A DNA stretch of 16,420 nt from Clostridiales bacterium UBA1248 (GTDB lineage Bacteria; Bacillota; Clostridia; Oscillospirales; CAG-272), in NCBI GenBank assembly GCA_002308615.1, contig DBWC01000022.1, positions 30,493 through 46,912 on the forward strand, written 5' to 3'. Below, piece after piece: positions 8,588 through 14,718 of the stretch (the first letter of the stretch is position 1; each line of letters begins with the position of its first letter). Below the pieces are notes generated by a model. It did not search any database, was not told the DNA's origin, and saw only the letters and a list, made by a program, of their open reading frames with translations. A program made the position numbers and the translations under genes.

Positions 8588-9283
8588 TTAACCGCCGATC
8601 TTTGCGCCGTTGAGCTTTATGCCGGGGCCCATTGTAGAGGCTATGCATACGCTCTTGAGGTACTGACCTTTAGCGGCTGCCGGTTTGGCTTTGATTATCG
8701 CTCCCATAAGAGCGTCAAAGTTTTCCATGAGTTTCTCCGCGCCGAAGGAGGATTTTCCTATCGGGCAGTGGATGATGTTGGTCTTGTCAAGACGGTATTC
8801 TATCTTACCGGCTTTGGCTTCCTTTACCGCACGGGCAACGTCGGGTGTGACTGTACCGGCTTTGGGGTTAGGCATAAGTCCTTTAGGACCGAGAACCTTA
8901 CCTAAGCGGCCTATAACGCCCATCATATCGGGGGAAGCGATAACTACGTCGAATTCAAACCAGTTTTCCTTGGTTATCTTCGTTACGTAATCCTCGGCGC
9001 CGACGTAATCCGCGCCTGCCGCGAGAGCCGCGTCTACCTTGTCGCCCTTTGTGAAAACGAGGGTGCGGACGGTCTTACCTGTTCCGTTCGGCAGAACGAT
9101 GGCGCCTCTGACCTGCTGGTCTGCGTGACGGCTGTCAACGCCCAGTCTGATGTGAGCCTCGACGGTCTCGTCGAATTTTGCCTTTGACGTCTGTATCAGA
9201 AGCTCGAAAGCTTCCTTTTCGTCGTACTGTTTGGTGCGGTCAACGAGTTTTGCGCTGTCCTTATATTTCTTTCCTCTGAACAT
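8588..9283 (-). CDS. rplA: 50S ribosomal protein L1
   Basis: L1 binds the mobile L1 stalk of 23S rRNA and helps release deacylated tRNA from the E site. In many bacteria it also represses translation of its own rplK-rplA mRNA. The 231 residues match the family length. Conserved blocks include GVDSRHADQQVRGAIVLPNG, GRLGKVLGPKGLMPNPKAGT and a C-terminal STMGPGIKLN. The start is supported by a strong AAGGAGG site at 9294-9300, ten bases upstream and overlapping the end of rplK. The gene lies 17 bases downstream of rplK in the same operon and is followed by a terminator, not by rplJ. The terminal GAKIGG extends slightly past the usual end, which is ordinary variation. Confidence 0.97.
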   Translation of the reverse strand: MFRGKKYKDSAKLVDRTKQYDEKEAFELLIQTSKAKFDETVEAHIRLGVDSRHADQQVRGAIVLPNGTGKTVRTLVFTKGDKVDAALAAGADYVGAEDYVTKITKENWFEFDVVIASPDMMGVIGRLGKVLGPKGLMPNPKAGTVTPDVARAVKEAKAGKIEYRLDKTNIIHCPIGKSSFGAEKLMENFDALMGAIIKAKPAAAKGQYLKSVCIASTMGPGIKLNGAKIGG

Positions 9284-9300
9284 ACCGTTTCCGCCTCCTT

Positions 9301-9726
9301 TCAGTCAACTACCGTGACGCCCATGCTGCGGGCGGTACCGGCGATCATGCTCATAGCCGTTTCTATTGAACCGGCATTGAGGTCGGGCATTTTTGTCTCT
9401 GCGATTTTTCTGATCTGTTCCTTCGTTATCGAAGCGACCTTCGTCTTGTTCGGAACGGCGGAGCCGGATTCGATACCGCAGGCCTTCTTTATAAGAACTG
9501 CCGCGGGCGGAGTCTTTGTGATGAACGTGAACGTACGGTCGGCATATATCGTTATAACGACGGGTATGATAAGACCGATATCGTTCTTTGTTCTCTCGTT
9601 GAACTCTTTACAGAAGTTGGGGCTCGATACTCCGTGAGGAGAAAGAGCGGGACCTACAGGGGGCGCGGGGTTCGCTTTACCCGCGGGTAACTGGAGCTTT
9701 ACGTAAGCTACTATTTTCTTTGCCAT
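9301..9726 (-). CDS. rplK: 50S ribosomal protein L11
   Basis: L11 forms the base of the ribosomal stalk with 23S rRNA and is needed for GTPase factor function and RelA activation. The 141 residues are the normal length. The N-terminus has LQLPAGKANPAPPVGPAL with the prolines that line the thiostrepton pocket. The C-terminal RNA-binding domain has FTFITKTPPAAVLIKKA and KMPDLNAGSIETAMSMIAGT and ends in GVTVVD. The linker after GPAL is odd: it reads SPHGVSSPNFC where the family usually has GQHGVNIM-FC. Start choice is supported by GGAGGT just upstream. A structured leader at 9744-9788 resembling the L1-binding site precedes it. Confidence 0.97.
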   Translation of the reverse strand: MAKKIVAYVKLQLPAGKANPAPPVGPALSPHGVSSPNFCKEFNERTKNDIGLIIPVVITIYADRTFTFITKTPPAAVLIKKACGIESGSAVPNKTKVASITKEQIRKIAETKMPDLNAGSIETAMSMIAGTARSMGVTVVD

Positions 9727-9743
9727 TTTTATTACCTCCGTAT

Positions 9744-9788
9744 GTGGTTATTTATCGGAAGACACGAAAAAATTTATCTTCCTCCCAC
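9744..9788 (-). promoter_or_regulatory. L1-binding mRNA leader (23S L1-stalk mimic) upstream of rplK
   Basis: Read on the - strand, the mRNA has GUGGGAGG at the 5' side (9788-9781) and GAUAAAUAACCAC at the 3' side (9756-9744). Two helices form, GUGG/CCAC outside and GGAAGA/UCUUCC inside, separated by an asymmetric internal loop. The L1 stalk of 23S rRNA, as I recall it from E. coli, also has GUGGGAGG opposite CCUUGAAAUACCAC. The hairpin ends about 17 bases before the rplK start, where bound L1 could block ribosome entry. This matches known autoregulation of rplKA by L1. Confidence 0.8.
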
Positions 9789-9840
9789 GACTGCACTCGA
9801 AAAGCGGCAAATGCTTAACGGTGCGTATATGCCGGGCTTA

Positions 9841-10401
9841 TTATAAGGGTGATACGTCCGCCGCGTCAAGCTCAACGACGGTTTCACGTCCGAACATGAA
9901 CGCGGAACAGGTGATCTTCGACTCATCGGAAGAAATCTCAAGCACCTTGACCTCGGAAATACCGAGCATAACGCCTTCCTTGACCCTGACCGTGTCGCCG
10001 ACCGCAAATCCGAGAGTGGATTTTTTGACGACGGGCGCGGTCTCGCCTTCCTCGGGCTCAAGACCCCATTGCGCAACCTCCGCGTCCGTAAGAGCGACGG
10101 GTTTGGATCCGGGACCGACAAAGCCGGTAACACCGCGGATATTTCTTACGATATGCCAGGTGAAATCATTCATCACCATTTTTACGAGAACGTAGCTGGG
10201 GAATAACTTTGATTCGTGGATCTTTTCTTCGTCTCCGTCCATCTCCACGGTGACCGACATGGGGATCCTCACGTCCGTTACGACGTCCTGAAGTCCTCTG
10301 TTCTCCACTATCTTTTTGATATCGTCCATGACTTTGTTCTCATATCCCGAATAAGTATGAGCTACATACCATTTAGGTTCGGGGGAGTAATCATCCATCA
10401 T
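9841..10401 (-). CDS. nusG: Transcription termination/antitermination factor NusG
   Basis: NusG binds RNA polymerase across the clamp and affects pausing, termination and coupling to translation. The 186 residues contain an N-terminal NGN domain (about 10-115) with KWYVAHTYSGYENKV and FPSYVLVKM, and a C-terminal KOW domain (about 130-186) beginning VGDTVRVKEG. The KOW loop is unusual: it reads GVMLGIS where NusG normally has a G-P-F...G pattern. Two tandem ATG codons open the frame. I chose the first because AAAGAGG lies six bases upstream, but the second would work too. It lies 79 bases downstream of secE and 114 bases upstream of rplK in the same operon. Confidence 0.95.
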   Translation of the reverse strand: MMDDYSPEPKWYVAHTYSGYENKVMDDIKKIVENRGLQDVVTDVRIPMSVTVEMDGDEEKIHESKLFPSYVLVKMVMNDFTWHIVRNIRGVTGFVGPGSKPVALTDAEVAQWGLEPEEGETAPVVKKSTLGFAVGDTVRVKEGVMLGISEVKVLEISSDESKITCSAFMFGRETVVELDAADVSPL

Positions 10402-10416
10402 AGCAAGCCTCTTTCT

Positions 10417-10454
10417 TTATGCGAATAAATTGTACCGCATACGCCCTCGCATAA
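10417..10454 (-). other. Stem-loop in the secE-nusG intergenic region
   Basis: A perfect 8-bp inverted repeat (TTATGCGA at 10417-10424 with TCGCATAA at 10447-10454) encloses a 22-base loop immediately upstream of the nusG ribosome binding site on the - strand. There is no U-tract, so it is not a terminator. It may be a processing or stability element. Function is unproven. Confidence 0.4.
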
Positions 10455-10480
10455 CAGGCGCGCGGCTTTGCCGGATACGG

Positions 10481-10738
10481 TCAGCTTCCTATTTTTCCGA
10501 GCAGACCGATGATCTGAGAAAACGCTGTGTCAAGCAGAACCACTACAAGTCCCACAATGACCATGGCGGCGAGCACTATACCGGTGTTTTTAGCCGTCTG
10601 CTTTGCCGTGGGCCATGTGATCTTTTTGAGTTCGCCTTTGTAATCCTTTAAAAACCTGACTATGCGCTTCCACAAATTTTCTTTTTTCCGGGTCTCTTTG
10701 ACCTCCGCTTTGTCGGAAGTTTTAAGTTCGTTCGCCAT
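10481..10738 (-). CDS. secE: Preprotein translocase subunit SecE
   Basis: SecE clamps the two halves of the SecY channel and is essential for export. This is the short single-span form common outside the gammaproteobacteria, 85 residues long. A charged N-terminus is followed by the conserved amphipathic helix with FLKDYKGELKKITWPTAKQT (about residues 29-48), then one transmembrane helix (about 52-72, GIVLAAMVIVGLVVVLL). A GGAGG site lies about nine bases before the ATG. The gene is 23 bases after rpmG and upstream of nusG, the classic order. It is a partner of SecA, encoded at the start of the window. Confidence 0.97.
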   Translation of the reverse strand: MANELKTSDKAEVKETRKKENLWKRIVRFLKDYKGELKKITWPTAKQTAKNTGIVLAAMVIVGLVVVLLDTAFSQIIGLLGKIGS

Positions 10739-10761
10739 AACAGCCTCCGGTTTTTAATAAA

Positions 10762-10911
10762 TTACTTTGTTTCCTTGTGCAGAGTGTGCTTACGGCAGAA
10801 TCTGCAGTACTTGTTCATCTCAAGTCTGTCGGGGTCGTTTTTCTTGTTTTTCTTGGTGTCATAGTTCCTTTGCTTGCAGACCGTGCAGGCAAGCGTGATC
10901 TTGTCTCTCAT
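10762..10911 (-). CDS. rpmG: 50S ribosomal protein L33
   Basis: L33 is a small protein near the E site of the large subunit. The 49-residue frame starts MRDKITLACTVCKQRNYDT and ends HTLHKETK. It keeps a four-cysteine zinc ribbon: CTVC near the start and CRFC near the end, with the typical KYCRFCRKHTLHKET terminus. This is the zinc-containing form, which in relatives can be replaced by a cysteine-free paralogue under zinc limitation. GGGAGGT at 10920-10926 lies eight bases before the ATG. It is the first gene of the rpmG-secE-nusG-rplK-rplA operon. Confidence 0.96.
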   Translation of the reverse strand: MRDKITLACTVCKQRNYDTKKNKKNDPDRLEMNKYCRFCRKHTLHKETK

Positions 10912-11035
10912 TTGACGGCACCTCCCGTTTAGATTTGGCGAATGTCACGGAGATGGTACAGACATTGCGCCGAAGATTGTACCTCCCTCGACGGCGGATA
11001 TTTTTTCGCACGAAAAAAGAACCTCCCGCAGAGGT
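10912..11035 (-). promoter_or_regulatory. Structured 5' leader of the rpmG operon
   Basis: From the expected start of transcription near 11035 to the rpmG ATG there are about 124 bases. The leader opens with a hairpin ACCTC-TGCGG-GAGGT (11035-11021) followed by a U-rich run, then an inverted repeat TTTTTTCG/CGAAAAAA (11018-11001). GGGAGGT occurs three times on the transcript, at 11027-11021, 10987-10981 and 10926-10920. The last is the rpmG ribosome binding site. The length and repeats suggest regulation, but I recognise no known leader family. Confidence 0.5.
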
Positions 11036-11041
11036 AGAGAC

Positions 11042-11094
11042 ATCATATCACAAAATCTCCGCCTTGTCAAGAGGTTTTTTATTATTTTTTTAAT
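11042..11094 (-). promoter_or_regulatory. Strong sigma-A promoter with A/T-rich upstream element, rpmG operon
   Basis: On the - strand a consensus TTGACA (11070-11065) is separated by exactly 17 bases from TATGAT (11047-11042). Upstream of the -35 box the run at 11094-11075 is almost pure A and T with A-tracts, like the UP elements of ribosomal promoters. It explains transcription of rpmG through rplA. Confidence 0.9.
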
Positions 11095-11138
11095 ATATAC
11101 GGTGTTTTTTGCAAAAAATCACGCTTGTTACGTATATA
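11094..11138. repeat. Long imperfect inverted repeat downstream of the lipoprotein gene
   Basis: Outer arms TATATACG (11094-11101) and CGTATATA (11131-11138) enclose an inner GTGTTTTTTGCAAAAAATCAC (11102-11122), itself nearly palindromic. It lies 38 bases after the lipoprotein stop and directly abuts the A-rich upstream element of the rpmG promoter. On the - strand it is followed by A, not T, so it is not a normal intrinsic terminator. Confidence 0.5.
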
Positions 11139-11175
11139 CAGATCAATACGGATACCGAAAGTGACATCAGAACCG

Positions 11176-12066
11176 TTATTTTGATTCCAAATACTTCCTA
11201 TACTCAAGATTATGAAAATTCTTCTCAAACGGATGGGTTTCCCCCCACGTCTCATACCACGTGTCATATTCATCATTGCGTTTTGCAAGTTCTTCCAGGC
11301 TCAGCCATTCAAACTGACTGAAATCAATCTCATCGAGCTCCGCGTTACCGGAATGATTCACAGCAGCACCGTATCTTACGCACCACGTATTTACCGGTAT
11401 GCCGTCCACGTAATAAGTATCGGTAGAATAAGATATGCTTCCTTTATTATTTGTCAACGTTACAACGTCTACCTTTTTTCCGAGAATATCGACCGTTTTC
11501 CCGTTATATTCCATTTTCCCGTTATATTCAATTGCTGAGTTATCTATGGTTATATTACCTATCTGTCTGTATTTTTCAAATTCTTCCGCATTTTTCTCCG
11601 CTCCGTTGTCGTCATCCAAACAGTACGTAAATGAATACATTATTTCCGTATCTTTAGGTATCAGTGTTATATAGCACAATTTTCGCGTCAGACAATACAG
11701 TGACACCCCGTATTCCGACATCTTTTCCGCGGGCAAAATCGGAAATTTGAATTTTTTCTCTTTGATCTCAATCAATCGTTTGCCGAGGATCGAAGGACAT
11801 TCATGAAATCCACCTATTCCTGATATACTGTCAAGATCTAACATAGCCTCTTCAAACCCGTCATACGGTTTAAAGCTATTTTCATTTTCAAATCTTTCTG
11901 CGATACGGCAGAAATCTGCCGGATTTTTGATATAGATACCCCTGTTGTTAAGTTCCATATTGTCATAATATTCAGAATCATCAAAATAATCCGCTTTTCC
12001 GATTGTGCATGACGAAGCAATAACCGCTGTCAAAATGGCTAAAATTATTGAACAGATCCTCCTCAT
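11176..12066 (-). CDS. Predicted lipoprotein of unknown function
   Basis: I do not recognise this 296-residue protein. It begins with a short basic and hydrophobic signal (MRRICSIILAILTAVIASSC) whose Cys20 sits in a lipobox (IASSC). It should be lipidated and anchored on the outer face of the membrane. The mature part is acidic and rich in aromatic residues, with no transmembrane segment. It holds a tandem EYNGKM-EYNGKT duplication in the second half and ends near WYETWGETHPFEKNF. A Shine-Dalgarno-like AGGAGAGG precedes the ATG. The gene is visibly richer in A and T (about 40% GC in the 60-base lines I counted) than the flanking core genes, which could mean acquisition or faster evolution. 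It probably has its own promoter near the palindrome at 12126-12146. No catalytic motif was seen. Confidence 0.8.
   Translation of the reverse strand: MRRICSIILAILTAVIASSCTIGKADYFDDSEYYDNMELNNRGIYIKNPADFCRIAERFENENSFKPYDGFEEAMLDLDSISGIGGFHECPSILGKRLIEIKEKKFKFPILPAEKMSEYGVSLYCLTRKLCYITLIPKDTEIMYSFTYCLDDDNGAEKNAEEFEKYRQIGNITIDNSAIEYNGKMEYNGKTVDILGKKVDVVTLTNNKGSISYSTDTYYVDGIPVNTWCVRYGAAVNHSGNAELDEIDFSQFEWLSLEELAKRNDEYDTWYETWGETHPFEKNFHNLEYRKYLESK
11496..11531. repeat. 18-bp tandem duplication inside the lipoprotein gene
   Basis: Two adjacent 18-base units (11496-11513 and 11514-11531) differ at one position. They encode EYNGKM and EYNGKT on the - strand, so the reading frame is kept. Confidence 0.85.
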
Positions 12067-12125
12067 AATCCTCTCCTATTCTAATTTGTTAAATGATGAT
12101 CATCTAAATGATTATTGATATATAA

Positions 12126-12146
12126 TATACAACAGTCTGTTGTATA
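12126..12146. promoter_or_regulatory. Perfect 21-bp palindrome, candidate operator
   Basis: TATACAACAG and CTGTTGTATA flank a single central base in the 140-base gap between the dockerin gene and the lipoprotein gene. On the - strand a TTATAC hexamer and a TATATA hexamer with 17 bases between them would form a weak promoter for the lipoprotein gene, with the palindrome across the -35 and spacer. That is how TetR- or MarR-type operators are often placed. The lack of a T-tract argues against a terminator. Confidence 0.5.
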
Positions 12147-12206
12147 ACCTCCCATACTACTATTATCGCAAAAGAATTCATCTGAATCAAAATATACATA
12201 ACTATT

Positions 12207-14603
12207 TTAATATTTCTCCGGTATTATAACGTCTCCGTCTGAGCAATGAACGGTGACGTCTTTGAGCGTGCCCCATGCGCCGTTGTTCGGCTCGTAGAGC
12301 TTCTGCCATGCGGCTTTTGTACCGGCGTAATATATATCCGTCAGTTTGTCACAGCCGTAATGCTCGTCGCCGGTTATGCCGAGCGCGCCGAAGCCGAGTG
12401 TTTTAAGGCTTTCCGGCAGATATACCGTTTCCAGATTCTTACATCCGCGGAACGCGTACGCGCCGATATACGTTATACCCTCCGGTACACGGATCTCTAT
12501 AAGATTCGTCGCGCGGGCAAACGCGCTCTTTCCGACCGCGGTCACGGCTTTGCCGCCGTTCTTTGTCGGTATAACGAGAAGTCCGTCTTCAAACGATCCT
12601 CTGTCGCTGACGTACAGGCCGCCGTCGGGATACGCTCTGAACGAAAGTCCGCTTGACGGCTCCGTCGGAGAGGCGTCCGCATTTCCCGGATCCGGCAGAT
12701 CCGCGTCATAGTCGTACGTGTATTTGTCGCACAGCGCCTGGAATTTTGAAGTGGCTTTTCTTTTTACCATATAGTCTTCCGCGTATCTTGAAAGGAAGTC
12801 GTAAAAATGGGTCGACGATTTTTCAACGTGCGCGAACTGTTCGTCGGTAAGCGTACACGCCTCCGCGCTCTCCCAGAGCTGTTTGCACTTGTTTATGACG
12901 GTATAGTCGTTTTTGCCGTTAACCGCGGGCGCGTAGAAAACCTTCGGGTCGGTATAAACGGAGGTGTGACCGTTCCATTCCGTCAAAGGCCTTCTTGACG
13001 TGGCGTTCAGCAGATCTATATATTCGGAAATATACGGCGCGGCGTCACCGTAATAGTCCTCCATGAACTCTTTGCGGATTTTGTTATATTCCGCCTTTGT
13101 CATGTCGGGATCCCACATAAGTCTGTTTATAAGATAGTTGCGCAGCTCCGCGAACTCGCCCGTCTCCGACATGTGGTCACCTTCGAACAGCAGACCTATA
13201 CAGCCGCACGCCTTGAACGCCCGGAAGTTGTCCCATAAAATATCGAGGTTGGGTCCGACGGACGATACGGTGGAAGCGAAGTTGTACGAATAGTCGTACA
13301 CGGCGAATTTATCGCAGATCTTAGACCAGTTCACCATATTTTCGTACGCTTTTTTGTTGTGCTCGCAGTTCGGGTCGTTATACGCGTGGGTAAAGCAAGA
13401 CGAATCCATCATGCAAAGCACTATTATCACGTTGTCCGCCGGTTTTACGTAAGACGGATCCGGCGCTATCGTCGTTTCTTTATACGCGTACGTCAGTATA
13501 TCGATATTCCTGTCCGGATATTTTTCTTTTACAGCCGCGGCAATCCTGTTGATGAACACTAAAAGCGAGCCCATCGCGGTGCCGCCCGCGGCTTTGTTTT
13601 TAGCGGTACATTCCGCGCAGGAGCAGAATTTTCCGCCGTCGTTCTGATTTATATGGAAAAACGTCTTGTTAGGGCTTTTTTCTATCTGCTTGCACAGGTT
13701 TTTGAAAACCGTTTCATATACCGTCTCGTCGGACAGACACGGCTGAGCGCTCACTCCGTCGCCGGTCTTTGAAAGCGAGCCGAGGTTGTGAGAGCCGGCG
13801 TATTTTATGCTCGTGCTCTTCGTGCGCTTTGCAAATCTCTGATTGTTCGTCTCGCCCGACACGGTCCAGTTGTATCTGGCGGGGAATACGGGATTATATA
13901 CCGTTCTCTGCCCCGCGGGCACGTCTTTGACGTAATCTTTTCTTATGTGTGTGAACGTGTCGGAATAGAATCTCATACCGAGATAATTCTGTAAGAAATC
14001 GTATACGCCGTTAGTCGTTCCTCTCGCTAAAACGCCGCTTATATACAGATTGCCGCCGGATTCCACAAGCGCGTATCCGTCGTCCTTGACCTCGGCTCTC
14101 GCCTCGGTTATCGCGCTGTTGTCGAGCTTGGTTTCGTGCAGGATAATGGAGTGATATGGCGCGGCGCTGTCGGATACGAGCGGCAGCTCGACTCCCGTGG
14201 CATATTCGATCAGCATTACAAGATCCGCGGCTGAATTCTTTACGCCGGACGGCGCGTCGGGCGAGATCACTACGAAAAATTCCGTCAAAAGCGTATCGCC
14301 TATTTTAACGTCGGTGGGTTCTTTCATTTCAACGACGGCCGGTAAGGTTCCGGAGCTTACGTATCTGAAAAGAGACGTAACGTCTTTATTGTTGACTTCG
14401 CCGTCTTTGTTAAAATCGCAGTTTGCCTCAACCGCTCCGGTTTTATTGCCGCTCACGAATCTGAAAAGCAAAACAACGTCCTTGTTGTCTATGTCGCCGT
14501 CGCCGTTAACGTCGCCGGGGATCGCGCTCACGGCTGAAAAAACGCCCGAAAACACGGCGGCAACGGTCAGTAAGGCAAGTATTAAAGACAGAATTTTTCT
14601 CAT
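12207..14603 (-). CDS. Secreted dockerin protein with GH67N/DUF4838-like body and leucine-rich repeats
   Basis: This 798-residue protein has a Sec signal peptide (1-27, ending AVSA). A type I dockerin-like module at 28-88 holds two calcium loops: D31, N33, D35, D39, D42 and D63, N65, D67, D74, each followed by an LFRxVSG helix. Residues about 97-215 fit the N-terminal domain that precedes GH67-type glucuronidase barrels. The following part resembles DUF4838, with QNDGGKFCSCAECTAKN at 320-336. The C-terminal region from about 655 has BspA-like LRR_5 repeats (for example SAFARATNLIEIRVPEGITYIGAYAF). It is likely an extracellular carbohydrate-active or surface-binding protein anchored by a cohesin encoded elsewhere. 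The substrate and any catalytic activity are unknown. An AAGGAG site lies nine bases before the ATG, and a good promoter lies at 14631-14659. Confidence 0.88.
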   Translation of the reverse strand: MRKILSLILALLTVAAVFSGVFSAVSAIPGDVNGDGDIDNKDVVLLFRFVSGNKTGAVEANCDFNKDGEVNNKDVTSLFRYVSSGTLPAVVEMKEPTDVKIGDTLLTEFFVVISPDAPSGVKNSAADLVMLIEYATGVELPLVSDSAAPYHSIILHETKLDNSAITEARAEVKDDGYALVESGGNLYISGVLARGTTNGVYDFLQNYLGMRFYSDTFTHIRKDYVKDVPAGQRTVYNPVFPARYNWTVSGETNNQRFAKRTKSTSIKYAGSHNLGSLSKTGDGVSAQPCLSDETVYETVFKNLCKQIEKSPNKTFFHINQNDGGKFCSCAECTAKNKAAGGTAMGSLLVFINRIAAAVKEKYPDRNIDILTYAYKETTIAPDPSYVKPADNVIIVLCMMDSSCFTHAYNDPNCEHNKKAYENMVNWSKICDKFAVYDYSYNFASTVSSVGPNLDILWDNFRAFKACGCIGLLFEGDHMSETGEFAELRNYLINRLMWDPDMTKAEYNKIRKEFMEDYYGDAAPYISEYIDLLNATSRRPLTEWNGHTSVYTDPKVFYAPAVNGKNDYTVINKCKQLWESAEACTLTDEQFAHVEKSSTHFYDFLSRYAEDYMVKRKATSKFQALCDKYTYDYDADLPDPGNADASPTEPSSGLSFRAYPDGGLYVSDRGSFEDGLLVIPTKNGGKAVTAVGKSAFARATNLIEIRVPEGITYIGAYAFRGCKNLETVYLPESLKTLGFGALGITGDEHYGCDKLTDIYYAGTKAAWQKLYEPNNGAWGTLKDVTVHCSDGDVIIPEKY

Positions 14604-14630
14604 ATGCAGCGTCTCCTTATGATTTATATA

Positions 14631-14659
14631 ATTTTATCATATAGTTTAAGGTTTGTCAA
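14631..14659 (-). promoter_or_regulatory. Sigma-A promoter for the dockerin gene
   Basis: On the - strand TTGACA (14659-14654) and TAAAAT (14636-14631) are separated by 17 bases, about 27 bases upstream of the ATG. The spacing and both boxes are good. Its -35 box lies only nine bases from that of the divergent promoter. Confidence 0.8.
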
Positions 14660-14668
14660 TGGTCCGGC

Positions 14669-14696
14669 TTGACATTAGGAAAAAAAGTGATATAAT
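14669..14696 (+). promoter_or_regulatory. Sigma-A promoter for the inositol monophosphatase family gene
   Basis: Consensus TTGACA (14669-14674) and TATAAT (14691-14696) are 16 bases apart, the spacer carrying an A-tract. A GAGGTG ribosome binding site at 14705-14710 and the ATG at 14719 follow. The 5' untranslated region would be very short, about 15 bases. Confidence 0.88.
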
Positions 14697-14718
14697 CGTG
14701 CTGTGAGGTGACTTCAAT

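Noticed and set aside
9821..10195. Open frame of 124 codons antisense to nusG
   Set aside because: nusG is clearly the real gene on the opposite strand. This frame is Ser/Thr-rich shadow sequence without a ribosome binding site.
10945..10965. Six-codon leader peptide (MSVPSP) in the rpmG leader
   Set aside because: The nearest GGGAGGT is about 15 bases upstream of the ATG, too far for efficient initiation, and the peptide shows no regulatory codon run.
12126..12146. Palindrome read as terminator of the dockerin gene
   Set aside because: The arms are AT-rich and no T-tract follows on the - strand. The position fits an operator better.
12207..14603. Calling this gene an alpha-glucuronidase or cellulase
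   Set aside because: Only the N-terminal GH67-like fold and DUF4838 character are suggested. I could not identify catalytic acids, so no enzyme name is justified.
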